Assembly: GCA_013368375.1 (NCBI GenBank)
Contig: JAACJP010000019.1
Span: 62,001-126,000, forward strand
Reading direction: 5' to 3'
Origin: Tricholomella constricta
Taxonomy: Eukaryota; Basidiomycota; Agaricomycetes; Agaricales; Lyophyllaceae
Length of the DNA stretch: 64,000 nucleotides
Shown: one piece after another, positions 35,681-47,563 of the stretch
Layout: every line of letters starts with the position of its first letter
Position numbering within the stretch: position 1 is the stretch's first letter
Program-made: the position numbers and the translations under genes
The notes under the pieces: model-generated
The model's input: the letters and a program-made list of their open reading frames with translations, nothing else
What the model was told of the DNA's origin: nothing
Databases searched by the model: none

Positions 35681-37199
35681 CTGCGGCGCAGGAAGACGAT
35701 GGCGACCACGACCACGATGGACGACGACGACGACGGCGATGTCATGACCCCAAGTCCTGCTTACAAAGATCAAGGTCCCGCTCTATTCGGTCGTTTGCCA
35801 ATCTTATTCTTATCTCGTTGACCCGAATGTCCCATCGTTCGATGAGCTCTTTGCATGATCCCATGTGGACTATGATTCTCTCTCTAAACTTCCGCGCCTA
35901 AGTTCCATGACGATGCAGATTTAAAGTAGTCAAGTGCGTTGCGACGCCCCACACACCGTCCAAGGGTCTAAGGATATGATACGGGTCCGTTACAATGTAT
36001 CCACCCCGTCCTCACCAACAAGCTTGATCGCGCATCCCGCCACCGCTCCTTACCTCGTCATGCCACAATAGCGCACAACTCAGGCAACGCAAGAGCGCAA
36101 ACGCCTCCTCCCTCCGCGCGCCGCGCCCCACCACACACGTCCAATGAACAACACATCAAACAACTCTTTTTTACCCCCTAGGCTTCTTCCCATCCCCCGC
36201 CGTCTCGAAGCGCCAGCGTCAGCGCACCCGTCCGCAGTTGTCTTGGGGCAACACCACCGCCGTCCAGCTCTAAACAGTCAATTCGGTTCAGCGGGGAGCC
36301 CACCGGTCCAACTCAGCGGCATCGCATCGCACGAAGCTCATCAATCCACTCGCGGGACCAGCACTAATCACCGTGGGGAGGGATGATGCAGGATAGAACG
36401 CACGGCATGCTCTGGTTTGTGCGTGTGCGAGGAGGCTGGATCGGGGGGTTTTTGGAGCGGCGGACTTGCGATGCCGTTTCTCACCAGCGACCAGCGGACA
36501 GCAGAACATGTGTGCAGAACCGGGATTGGAAGACGCACAAGCATATCGCCTCAGCCGCCTGTCTGCCTTCCGCGCAGTGTTCGCTTTTGACGACCGAGGA
36601 CGGCTATGCCAACCGGGAGGAGAGATTCCTGAGTGACTGGTTAGCGTTCGACTTCAATTGAGGGGAATTCGGGGCGGAGCGACAAGCCAGCAGAGAGTCA
36701 GGAGGACGAGGGAGGTGCAGCGCAGCCTCAGGAGACAGGAGCCAAACAAAGGAGCGGTCTAAGGGACGAAGGAGAAGGGAGAGCAGCTCCGAGGGATGAT
36801 GAGAGGATCACTTGGACTCCTGCGTAGCTCTCAGTTTGTCTAGTGAAAACACAAGGTCGCGGAGTCGATGATCCAGCGGGAAGGTGGTGATGAAGGTGGT
36901 ACTTGAGGCAGGTCCTAATCGTTGAGCTCGTGAAAGAGTGCTTTTACATTCCACTTGGGCCAGTGCGCGAGTCACCACGTCCGTTATGGACCTTTGAGTG
37001 TAGTGCCATGTGGCAGGTTGAAGACGAGACCAAGACGATGCGGTCCAGATCAGGCATACGCGGCACAGCCTTTGATTCACGGAAGACAGGAGGGCGGGTC
37101 TCAAATTTAACGAGTCGAAAAGTCCATGGTGGTATTCCGAATAACAATAACAGCAAGCGTACAAAAGTCAACACTGCGGTAGACGAGCGGTGGAGATTG
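35681..37199. other. Spacer with a possible MYND-finger remnant
   Basis: Mostly without recognisable content. The plus-strand frame 36383-36661 contains CVQNRDWKTHKHI, which looks like the last part of a MYND zinc finger (C-Q-x-x-D-W-K-x-H-K), but the preceding Cys pairs are absent. If real it is a fragment. Confidence 0.3.
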
Positions 37200-37447
37200 T
37201 GACTTTATACGAAGTGACGGATGGTCAGTCTAGGGGCCTCGTAACACTCAAAAGGCTTTAAAGAGACCAGTGATGCGACAGTCGATGGCGAAGGTGGTCG
37301 TCGTGAGGCTCCGCGGGCGCAAGTCAGGACCATCGAACACGCAGGAATGATCAAGCGATGCAGGAAGGCTGGTCTCCACCTTGACTCAAAAGCTGCACTT
37401 ACCAAAGGGCTCTTTCATGGAGTTCAACGACCGCGGCGGGCGCGCAT
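37200..37447. repeat. Block D fragment, left part, split by transposon
   Basis: Sequence from about 37,300 (GTCAGGACCATCGA.CA.GCAGG, GATGCAGGAAGGCTGG, GAGGGCTCTTT-like) matches 54,067-54,195. It stops at 37,447 and continues at 49,668, so the Plavaka-like element was inserted into this copy. Confidence 0.7.
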
Positions 37448-37464
37448 CATCAGAAAAAAGGTGA
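37446..37464. repeat. Left terminal inverted repeat of Plavaka-like element (with AT TSD)
   Basis: ATCATCAGAAAAAAGGTGA here matches the reverse complement of 49651-49669 with one mismatch. The outer AT is taken as the 2-bp TSD, so the element proper starts CATCAG at 37448. Confidence 0.75.
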
Positions 37465-37802
37465 ATTATATACATATCATTCAAAATCCAGGACATATGT
37501 AGAGAATACTATGTAGTTCCCAGAATAGCAGGCAAATCAAGTAATAATTGTGGTCTCCATGCAAGGGCCCACGAAAACGTCTCTATCCGCGGATAGGTGG
37601 CAAGAATTCCCAGGATACCAATACCTTGTGGGACATACATGCCGTTTCCACAGCGCACAAGGTTTGCTTGCCATGGACGGAATTCCTTTGAATTCCTACG
37701 AGCACAATTATTCTCCAAATAAAATGATTGTCGATTTAACAACCCAATGAAAGGCAGTAACTTATTGTGGTATTTACAATCCCATTCGAAGTCGATTCAT
37801 AC

Positions 37803-37913
37803 CATGCAATGCCATCCAATGGAATTGCATTTGATTCCAACCATGCAATGGAATTGCATTTGATTCTAGCCATACAATGGAATTGCATTTAATTCTAGCC
37901 ATACAAACTCGAG
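37803..37913 (+). repeat. Tandem repeat of about 34 bp, three units
   Basis: Units containing CAATGGAATTGCATTTGATT and CTAGCCATACAATGG repeat three times near the left end of the Plavaka-like element. Each unit holds the near-palindrome CAATGGAATTGCATT. Subterminal repeats of this kind often bind transposase; that role is inference. Confidence 0.75.
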
Positions 37914-38129
37914 CCAAGCTTCCATTAGTCAACCCTAATTAGGCATTTTGAAACAAAACAAAACAAATCATATTATACATCTACGACGAGTCAATGTTTG
38001 TACAAGTAATAGCAAGGGGCACAAAAAGTAACAAGAACAAAGAGAGTATCGCGTAGCAGAGGTAGCAGTGATACAGCATAGAAAGCATCTAACAGGATCT
38101 AAGGGAGAGGGAATTCAATGTACTTACTC

Positions 38130-40179
38130 TTACCAATTCTTCTTCCTTCGCTTGCGGGGAGCAGATTTATTTCCTTTGATTCGAGATGTTGAGGAGGTTG
38201 CCACCGGAGCTGGAGGTGCCTGGCGATCAGAGAGTTGCGAAGACGAGGCCATCATATTTGATTGTCGTGATACTTGTTGCTGAATGGGCTGAGTGGTTTG
38301 TTCCGATTGTTCCGGAGCCCTGGGAGGCTCACGAGTGGGTGGCAGGGTAGTTGCCAGTTGGCGTCCATTAGATTGTGCTGGAGTTCTTCGGATTCGGTTC
38401 AAGGGAGGAGGAGAGGGCGTTAATCGGAGTGACGAGCTGCGGCTCCTGCCTTGCTGTCCCATTGGGGAGGAGGTGTGTTGCCACATCAAATTACGGCCCC
38501 CATATTGCTGTGTGACTGGTGACTCTGAGCGATGGTTCCTGCCTTCCTTGCCCACTGGTGAAGATGGGGGGGGGGTGTTGGTGGTCGCCTATCATCGTCA
38601 TCGTCCTCATCATCCTCATCGAGCATGCCCTGGGTTCATAGGAATGTATCATCATGTATACAACAAAAGATGATATGAAACTACGCACCTGATTACAGAC
38701 TTGGCGACCTGCCTCCTGTTCTTGAGCCGCTTTGCGCCTTGCTGCCCGTTGGGCAAGTATCCCAACTTCCTCGACATTCCCTAGCCCATCTTCCTCGTCC
38801 TCGATGTCTGCTGGAAGTGATCGTTTTCCTCGTCGCGTCAATGCTGGCATTTGTCTAAATGAAATGAGGAGCGAAAAAAATGAAAAAAATAAATGTACAT
38901 ACCGAGTTAAGAATTGGAGGGTATCGGTAACCCATGGATCATTAGGATCCTCGGTAAACAGCTTGACGCACTTGTCGAAGAAAGTGTTGAGCTTGAAGAA
39001 CCGATCCTCTGTATCCCAGCCGTCAACAGAACAAAGGCCGTAGTATGCCTGCAAAAACCCATTTGCGTGAAAGGAAAATACGGGAGCTATTGTGTACTCA
39101 CCTGTACAGCAGCATAGGCGACGGCCTCGGGAAAAACCTCGCGCATACCATGCATTTCTGCTTGGGAAGGTTTCGGGGCAGAGCGATGGCCAGTAAATGC
39201 AGAACTTTTTCCGGTATAAATCATTCGTAAGGTCTGTAGATAGGTTAACCGTGAACGTGACAGGGCAAGAAGGGAAGAAACTTACTCGGATAACAATCAG
39301 CCCCCGAAATAGATTCTTGTCAAGTTCGTTGATGTTGTATTCAGTGCCTGGAGGGTAAAGAAATGATGGCCAGTTTCGTTCATCATGGGAACGCAGCCGG
39401 ATGGTTGCGTTCTCGACCTTATTCTTGAATAGTCTGTACAATGTGTCAGGCCCCAATCTATGCCGTTGTACAAGTAATCAAGTAATCGGTACTCACATTG
39501 GGTCTTCTTCATACTCTGGAAGAAGCTGGAGGGGGCACAACAGCTTGCCAACGACAGGGTGATTGAAACCTCGGGCGGACTTGTTATCGGTGATTGGTGG
39601 CTGCACGACGTCCACAAGAGGATTCAGGGGAATGAATTTGGGTACTTCGTAACGTGCAGAGTTCGTATCTGAAGCCCTAGCATTACCAAAGGCCGCAACC
39701 ATCTTGGTATCAATGGAAATTAGTACATATATGCACCAATCAAAATGAAAAAAAAAACGTACCATCGCAACGAAATTATCATAGGCATCCGGGTCTTCTT
39801 TAAACCCGAAAATGACCTCTGGAAAACGAGGGTGGAACTTCATAATCCTGTCGAAGTCCTTCTTATCGTTCTCGTCAATTCTGCTCTGATGGTGAGCATA
39901 TATTCAAGTTATAGTGACCGAAGCATACTCATCTGAGTCCTCACTGGGCAACGCTGCACACATGACACTATGGAGATCCATGAAAGGGCTGATGGCGCGT
40001 GGTATCCATCTCGCGATGCTCTGGAACATTTCTAGTGCTTCATTGGATCTGGGGTGTGGGTTTGAACTTCAGCAAGCAATTATAAGGCTATTTAAAACTT
40101 GCCTGTCATCAGTTTCTTCTCTGCCCCGCATTCTCTCTACCAGCGCGGCCACCATTTCAGATGACTGCGTGGACGACAT
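38130..40179 (-). CDS. DUF6698-like protein, accessory gene of the Plavaka-like element
   Basis: Starts MSSTQSSEMVAALVERM at 40179. The first intron has a GC donor (GATGACAG|GCAAGT). Later exons give FHPRFPEVIFGFKEDPDAYD, GFNHPVVGKLLCPLQLLPEY, NWPSFLYPPGTEYNINELDK, LFRGLIVIR and YAAVQAYYGLCSVDGWDTED, the landmark order of DUF6698, a family found widely in agaricomycete genomes. The C-terminus is a long Pro/Ser/Gln-rich disordered tail with a basic end, RKRRKKNW, a likely nuclear localisation signal. It lies 167 bp downstream of the transposase gene on the same strand, so it is probably a second transposon protein; its role is unknown. Confidence 0.6.
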
Positions 40180-40346
40180 GGTGGTGGAGAAGAAAGAAAG
40201 TTCTGATTCTGAAGTTCAAATGTCGCGTGAATGGACGCGTTCTTGGCACGTGATCTGAGCATGTGATCTTATGCGCTTCCGCGCCTGAAGAGTCGATCTC
40301 GTATATATATTCCAATACCGGTAGATATGTACCTATACACATCTGT

Positions 40347-43300
40347 CTAAAAAGCTGCAAAACCAAGTGAATTCACTTCATCAATGTCCCCCTCACCATC
40401 CTCAGGACCCAGAGCGTCATCTGCAATGTCTAAAGGTTCGTCGTCATCTTCATCATCCTCGTCAACCAAATACTTATACCCATAGTCCTCTTCCTCGTCA
40501 CCACTTCTGCCCTCATCACACACGTCTCTCTCCTCATCATTACCTCCAAGACCTTCACCACCATTGCCACCACTGCTACCTCTCAGACTATTGTTGTCGT
40601 CATCACCGCCATCACCAGAATCCTCACCCGAACCATCTTCGCTCTCGTCTGAGTTGTCACCACCTTGCGACAGTCCACTATCCTGGTCTAGTCGGTCTCG
40701 GTCTTGAAGAAATCGGTCGGTGGCAGGTCTAGTGCTTGTGTGCCCAATGCCTCCCCCACGAAAGCGCATGAGCATGTCACGATCAACGAAGCTAGGATTA
40801 AAGATCGTCAATACTAGAACAACAGAAAAGCAGGTAGAACTTACAAGTTGACATAATAACATATCCAGTCTAGGTCGCCCTCATCAGGTAGCCGTGCAAT
40901 AGAAGGTTCGAGATAATCTCCTGTTAAACCCTCTGAGAAACACGGTATGAGGTGGACACCCCGAATCACCCGGGCAGGATCAAGAAACCCAAATGCCGGA
41001 GAGCCAGCATCTAGACTGTCCGGGACAAAGCCCACTTTGGGCAGCCTTCGAAACTTCCAGCCAAAGCGACTAGATCGATCGAGGTCGAGGCCATACCAAC
41101 GGATCCAAAGGACTTCAATCAGAATGGGGTCCGGAGAGCTTTGGTGACGGACCCATGTATGGTAGATGCCGATTATGCGAGCGTACCAGTAGGGATGTGC
41201 ATGTGGGTCTTCCTCTTGTGACAGGACCATGATATTTGCATGCGTACGGGGTTCAAGGAATCTTGTTCTCTCCGCATATCGTAGGTCGTGTAGTTGACAC
41301 GTAGGACTTTATGTTGGTAAATCTTGTTCTTGATGAAGGTAACTGATGCTCGATCTGCCTCGGTGAACGCAATCTCGTCGGTGTCATGTTCCAGACCGAG
41401 AATCTTCCACAAGGCGTAGTCTTTCAGGTTGGGAATGAAGTCCTTGAACAAATACGGTAAGTAACCTTATAGTAGCTGTGAAAAAGGTAATAATACGTAC
41501 GTCGCATGCAGGATCACCATAATATTCTCCCAACATCCTTGAAATATTGTGAGGGTAACGTGTTTCGTTCGACATCTGATAACGCTGGTCTGGATTGGCA
41601 CGAGGAAGGGGTTCAGATTGCGAGAAGGGAATCGAAAACGGCTGGTGAGAGTTTGTTTTTTGTTTCTTCCGAGGTGGACACGTGGCCACCAGGCCGTGGT
41701 TTTTGGCTTTGAACTGAAGAATGCGTTCACAGCGTACTTCTCGTGCGATCCCTGGTGCAAACTTTCCCTTGTGAACCCGGGGGTAAAACCGTTTACAGCG
41801 CCGATGTTCCAACTCTCCCTGTGCACGAAATAATCAATCAATGACTTGGAATTTATTTTGCAAAAGGAACTCACATTTTGGGTGCTATAGCCATCAGTAG
41901 TTCCAAACTCTCGGATCATCTTCGCATAGTCAGGTAACGCATGGGTTTTGTAGTTTGAAAGGCCAAAAGCATGGAGAGTCGAAGACACCTTCTCTTTGCC
42001 TTTTGATTCTGACGCTTTTCCTTTTCCTTTTGATGTTTGTGTAGTTGCTTGAAGCTTTGCTTTAGCGGCTTTTCGGCGTCCTCGAGCTGCTTCCTCAGAT
42101 GGTAGGTTCCGTGTTACAAACTCAGCGCAGGTCGTTGATTGGAACTTGCGAAGGGCAATGCCCAGTCTGGTGGTTGAGCTCTCGAGAGCGCGGACGGTTG
42201 ATTCGGTGTGAAGGCGAAGTTTAGCAAGACCATGCCATGTGGCGAGCTCAAAGAGGAGGTCCATGATGATCGTGTTGTTGTTCGGGTCAAGTAGACCATC
42301 GAATACCGGAATTGAGCACTAGAAATGGTAAGTACCTTAGAGAGAGGTGGTCATTGGTGCAACGAACCTGGAGCAGGTCTTCAAAATCACGCGCAGCCAG
42401 CTTTTTCATGCCTGAAGCATTGTATACAAACTTGCGAATTGTGTCACGGCCAAATGTGGGGACGTCTCGGTACCTGAGCGAAGATTTAATTATGTCAATG
42501 ATCGAAAATATGAGTACCAACCGTTTATTAAGTGTCTGGATGCCATCGCCCCCCTGAGCATATAGAATTCGAAGAAGGTGCGTGAAGGTCGCTTTCCACA
42601 CTCCCAGTTCAAACTCGTGAAGCAGGTCGACCACGAACATGGAATGAAAATCAAGACCAAGTTTTGAAAGACGCTCGGAAAAGGCATTCTGAATGGTGGA
42701 GTGGGATAAGCTTGCAGGAAGAATTAAGAGATATCAAGAACTCACGCGCGTTGGCGTCAACGCCTTAGAGCCCAGCAATTCTAACACATTGTCTGCACCT
42801 GGTCGAACACCGCGTTCATAAATCATTTCCCGTGCAGTCTCAACTAACGTGCGTCGCCTGTCATCATCCACCCGAACTTTCATCTCCCGTCGTTTAAAGT
42901 CCCGCTTTGTGCCTAGCTCGTGAACTTCTGATACATGCACCAGGCAGCGTGGGCAGGGGAATTTTCCAAGGTATCGGACACAGCATAGGAGTACTCTGGA
43001 TAATTGAATGAGAACAATTGCTTGAAAATAAAACTGGCTCACTTTTCAGGGTAGTCAGCTGAGTAGGTGAAGAACCGAGGGAAAACACGTCTTTGAATCC
43101 CATCAGGGAAAGTTACGACAAAGCCATTTTCATATGCATCTGTGAATTCATCGTCGAGGAGGATGCGCCAGACTGATTGCATTAACTCTCGTCGTAGGTA
43201 GGTTAGAATGTCGGCGGTTGCGGTTGTACCAAATGTTTCTTTGTAAAAATCTTGTATCGAGTCATCGAGCTGGCAAACAAGAAAATCAGCAACTCGGAGG

Positions 43301-44692
43301 AGTAAGATAATGTTTAGTGGTTTACCTTCGGGACATATGCAAGGTGGTGAGCAGCAAAAGATGTTGGTTTGGCACGTGTATACTTTGACAAGCCGCCCAT
43401 ATAAAGATATATGGGCCACAACCCAGCATTTTCAAAGCTCGTGAGATGGGTGTAGTCTGATGAAATCATGATAGCCGCAATGACTGTTTCGAGTTCGCAT
43501 CCATGTCGTGGCTGAGAGCAAATCTTCTCATGTTCCAGAACGAAGGCATTAGAATTGTAAAGCTCGGAGTAAATTCGTTCAGGAGGGGAGTTGGATCTCG
43601 GCTGCCAGTATTCCTTGTAGGGAAAAATATGTAGCTGTTCAGCTGAGGGGTCCTCGAACGCAGCCTTGATAACCTCAAGGGGTTTACGGTACATCAGCCC
43701 CTTGACGTGGAAAACCGGTGCATCCGCTTCTGATGGATGTGAAACATTGTCGCATGGTACCGAGATTGGGACCGTCGTTTCGGTCCACCCATCCTTGATA
43801 GAGGTTGCTGGGGCTGAAGTATTTGCATCATCGAGCCCTTTAGCTTCCCTCGCTGCGTCGAAGCCAATAAGGTCCTTGGGGTCAAAATCGGGAGCAAGAA
43901 GAACTTTGTGAACGAGGTCGTTGAGTGTGCCGAGTGATTTTGTCAAGAAAGAATCGTAAAACCATTGCATTAGACGAAAGATGGACATGTTTTTGAATGG
44001 GAAATAGCCAGGGGTAGTCCCGGGGGTAGTCTCAGAGTCGGCAGGTGGATCAACGGCTGTTATGCTCGTACCAAATGGTGAAGCCCATGTTGAATGAGCT
44101 TGGGGCTGAATAAAATTGGGACCATCCGATACGTTGGCAACACAGAAGTTGTCGTCAGGAGTGAATGAGGGTTCGCCACTTTTGTAAACACGATAGATTC
44201 CAAAACTATTGGGCTCGGTTCTGAACTCGGGAACTGGAGCAGCTAGAATCTCCGGCTCGCGTTGTGAGGGCTGAAGTATTTCGATAACCGGAGCAGCAGC
44301 GGCCACCACGGGAGGGCGTGGTGGCAGGATATCCTGGAACCGCTTCGGGAGCTTTGTCTGGCGACGTGGAAGACCAGATTTTTGGTATTCCTGAGGAGGC
44401 GTGGGCTCTCTTTCAGGTTCCTATATCAATAGTACGCTTAGTTTTTTTTACGGACATTGATCTCGCCATTACATACTGTCAGGACATCATCCACAGGCAT
44501 CTCTTCTGTAGTTCCCAGGTCATTGGCATCCTCCAGCATCACGGCCTTGTTCGAGGGGCCGGCTAACAGATCTGAATCTGGTACATTGATAAGACGAGCC
44601 TTGATCTCTCGTCTATAAGGCTTGCAGGACTTTTTGTGCGCTGGGAATCCTTGAGATTTGAATTCCTTCTTGCACCCGAGACATTTTGGCAT
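40347..44692 (-). CDS. Plavaka-like (CMC-type) transposase
   Basis: Start MPKCLGCKKEFKSQGFPAHKKSC at 44692 is an N-terminal C2HC zinc finger; an ATG 60 bp upstream adds only a hydrophobic run and is not preferred. Exons then encode FRLMQWFYDSF, the region SDYTHLTSFENAGLWPIYLY, the core FFTYSADYPEKVLLCCVRYLG (probable catalytic Asp), CPRCLV, FVVDLLHEFELGVWKATFTH, GRDTIRKFVYN, DLLFELATWHGLAKLRLHTE and YSTQNGELEHRRCKRFY. A C-terminal part with VLWIRWYGLD and a very acidic Asp/Glu/Gly/Ser tail follows. The DYPE motif and LLHEFELG block are characteristic of Plavaka-type transposases of mushrooms. About ten short introns split the gene; no stop was seen that splicing cannot explain. It would act in the nucleus on the 17-19 bp TIRs. 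Confidence 0.6.
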
Positions 44693-45306
44693 GGAATTGA
44701 TTAAGAATAAGAAAAGGCAGATATAAGAGAGGCTCCAGAGCCACTTGCGCATGCTGGAACACGCAGTCGGATGAGGAAATAAGAAGTAAAGACGGCTATA
44801 TTGTTACATAGACGAGGGAGACAGAGATTATCTACAAGTCTGTAAGCATTTGGACATAAAAAAGTGACAGGCAGAAAGACTTACACTTTCAGCGTCGTGG
44901 TCAGAAGCAAAGACAGCCGCGGATGCAAAAGCATGAACGCGAGAGATCGCCCAGCCCTAAGTTTAGGGCCGGTCAGAAACTGTCACGTGCTGGAAACAAA
45001 CGTCTACTAGGTCAACAAAGCTACAGACTCTTGGGACATTGGGAGGTACATGAGAGGTATGATCCCAAAAACTATTTTGAGGCTATCTTTATACATAAAT
45101 ACTGTGATTGAGAGACCCCGCCAGTTCTTGTGGTAATGGGAATCATAGAGTATTATTAGGGGAATTCAACATAACAGAAGCGGTCGCTTCGAAACCGTTG
45201 ATCTTGTTGTACTGAATCGATTCAATCTTGATCGAACTGCTTGTGTTTTTAGTTTTAATCGGTTATAATTTCCGCGCCTGAGTCGGAGTTCGAAATCGCA
45301 GCGCGG

Positions 45307-45342
45307 TTTGGCGTGATAGCGGTTCGACGCTATCACGCCAAA
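45307..45342. repeat. Perfect inverted repeat upstream of Harbinger transposase
   Basis: Arms TTTGGCGTGATAGCG (45307-45321) and its exact reverse complement (45328-45342) with loop GTTCGA, 40 bp before the transposase ATG. Could be a regulatory or transposase-binding site; function inferred. Confidence 0.85.
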
Positions 45343-45381
45343 TCATCGTTCAACTGTGATCCTCCGCCCTACTCTGTCATT

Positions 45382-47559
45382 ATGCCTCGCATCACCGAAC
45401 GCCAAAGGCAGAGCCACGCACTCCTTGACGCTTATGTCATCAATCTTCTCGCAACGGTTGAAGCTGACTTGTACAAGGCATCTGTGGGATCTGATTCTGA
45501 CACATCTATGGAATCTCCTGGATCCTCTGCTCCTCCCGATCCCTATGCTTCATCATCGAGCTCGGAATCTGAAGGTGATCCCATTGGGGATGCCATTATT
45601 CAAACTCTGGAGGAGCTCTACAGCAAGAGGTACTCAGTGGAACGTGGATTTGATCTTATTTCCAAGACAAAGGAAAATCTGCGTCTTCTCCTGGATGACT
45701 ACCGCTATAAGCGTCCTGAAATATTCCGCTCCTACCTCCGCATCACTCCATCCTGCTTCGATGATCTCGTTAAATCTATCGAACATCATCCAGTCTTTCA
45801 TAGCAACTCGAACAAACCACAAATGCCCGTCGAAGAGCAAGTTGCAATTGCCTTGTACCGCTTTGGCCACTACGGTAATGCAGCCAGTAAGGTAGAGGTA
45901 TTTCATATCCATCCAATGTCTTGTGGCTGTGGCGTGATTTTGCGTGACATTGTAGAAATAATAAAATAACAAAAGCCCAGAGAGCCATTTAATGAATCTG
46001 TTACCGCAAAATATTTTAACTTCGGAATCCAGAACTTTTCTCGGTTTCCGTTTGTCGACATGTGAAGTTGAACGTATGTTATAAATTTCAAGGCAGTTTC
46101 GTGTGCGAACAGCGTTTACGGCCACGTGACACTATTGACCAGGCGCTTGAGATTACGCGCAAGGTGCGAGAATTTGAGGCCATATTTTTGCCCAATTTCC
46201 ACTGTGGTATCAACTTTATTGAGCAATACTGAGGCCACACGATCGCTTGAGGTGCTTTGTTGCATATTCCTTTGGCCACAATGGGAGATAGCTGCTGCGG
46301 TAGCATCAATGTTCTGCTGATGGGAGACCTCCTAAAAGCAGGGCTTCAGGTAGTTTTCAGTAATTACATTCAGCAGCCTCTACTACACATGTAGCTCAAT
46401 GAAACTTTGTCTAAATACTCGATAAATGCTGTCCTCCTTGACGCAAATGATCAGCGTGCGCTAGATCATGTGCCTCAACTAAGCTCCTAGTCACACATCA
46501 GTCACGGCACCTGATAGTGGATGAGTATGAATTACCTCTACCTTACCTTGAAGGTTGCTCTCTGGGCAGGCATTGGATACGGATCTGTACGAAATGTCAC
46601 GATCCGTGTCATGACTGCGATATGCGATCCTCGGTTTCGAGCCATCACAATTCCGTGGTCTAGCCCTGAGGAGATTCAACAGGCAAAGGCTTGGGTCAGC
46701 GATAATTCATGCCCTGCATGGAAAGATGGATGGCTGATGGTGGATGGAACACTGGTCCCACTCTTTCAACGGCCCAAGCACTACGGCAATTCCTTCTTTG
46801 ATCGAAAATCAAATTACTCAATGAATGTCCAGGTATATTTTTTAAATACTGTCACCGTGAGCCAAGCTTATTATTTTTGCATTAGGTCATATCACGCCCT
46901 GACCTTCGCATTCAGGACTATGGCATTGGGCTTCCTGGAAGCCAGCACGATGCTACCGCTTGGAATCAAACCAGACTGCCTCTGGATCACGAGAATCTTT
47001 TGGGACCACAGGATTTTGTCTGGGCTGATTCAGCATACCCTCTTAAATCATGGTGTCAGGCACCATATAAAGAGTTTGTCTTTTCTCTTATAGTTCTGTT
47101 TTCTGTCTCATCACTCTGTTTAGGCCTGAAAAATCTGATTGTCTCGAAAATACAGTTCATAACTATCACGTTTCAAAGGTTCGTATACGGTCAGAGCACT
47201 GCATGGGCTATCTCAAGGGACGCTGGTCATCTCTTCGCGGACTTCGCCTTCGGATCGATGATACCGAGTCACACCAGTTTGCGACACTCTGGATTGCATG
47301 TTGTATCCACCTCTATAACTTTGCAATTGCCCATGAGGCACAGGAGAACCTGGAGACAGATCAATTTTTCATTGAAGGGCAAAATATTATGGAAGAGGAT
47401 CGGAGGAAACATGAAGAGTGGGCGGCAAAGAGACAGGAGAGGTTGGTCGAAGAGGAAAGGAATTATGATGTGGAAGAACGAGTGGAATTAATTGAAGGCA
47501 AGATTAAACGGGAGGAGTTGAAGAAGGAATTGCTAGAATATCTGAGTTTAGCGCAGTAA
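45382..47559 (+). pseudogene. Harbinger (DDE_Tnp_4-type) transposase gene interrupted by a TIR element
   Basis: Exons 45382-45889, 46546-46832, 46886-47073 and 47124-47559 sum to exactly 473 codons when the 654-bp insert and one TA are left out. Key parts: LRITPSCFDDLVKSIEHH (N-terminal helix-turn-helix-like domain), VALWAGIGYGSV, the first catalytic Asp in LMVDGTLVPLF, LPGSQHDATAWNQ, the second in VWADSAYPL, and the Glu in RIRSEHCMGYLKGRW. A coiled, charged C-terminal tail follows. Introns at 46833-46885 and 47074-47123 are normal GT-AG. The insert brings stops, so the gene is broken unless it is spliced out. ATG at 45382 is used; an upstream in-frame GTG at 45313 falls in the inverted repeat. 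Confidence 0.8.
45890..46543 (+). mobile_element. Non-autonomous TIR element (MITE-like), 654 bp, inserted in the Harbinger transposase
   Basis: Ends AGGTAGAGGTATTTCATA (45890-) and, inverted at 46543, AGGTAGAGGTAATTCATA; similarity continues to about 26 bp with a few mismatches. TA flanks both sides (45888-45889 and 46544-46545). No transposase is inside. TA duplication suggests mobilisation by a Tc1/mariner-type enzyme; the family is not identified. Removal restores the host frame exactly. Confidence 0.8.
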
Positions 47560-47563
47560 AGTA

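Noticed and set aside
45313..45381. Upstream GTG start for the Harbinger transposase
   Set aside because: It lies inside the perfect inverted repeat; the ATG at 45382 gives MPRITERQ and fits the family.
45890..46543. The insert in the Harbinger transposase as an ordinary long intron
   Set aside because: It has inverted ends and a TA duplication, is ten times longer than other introns, and no 3' splice site keeps the frame.
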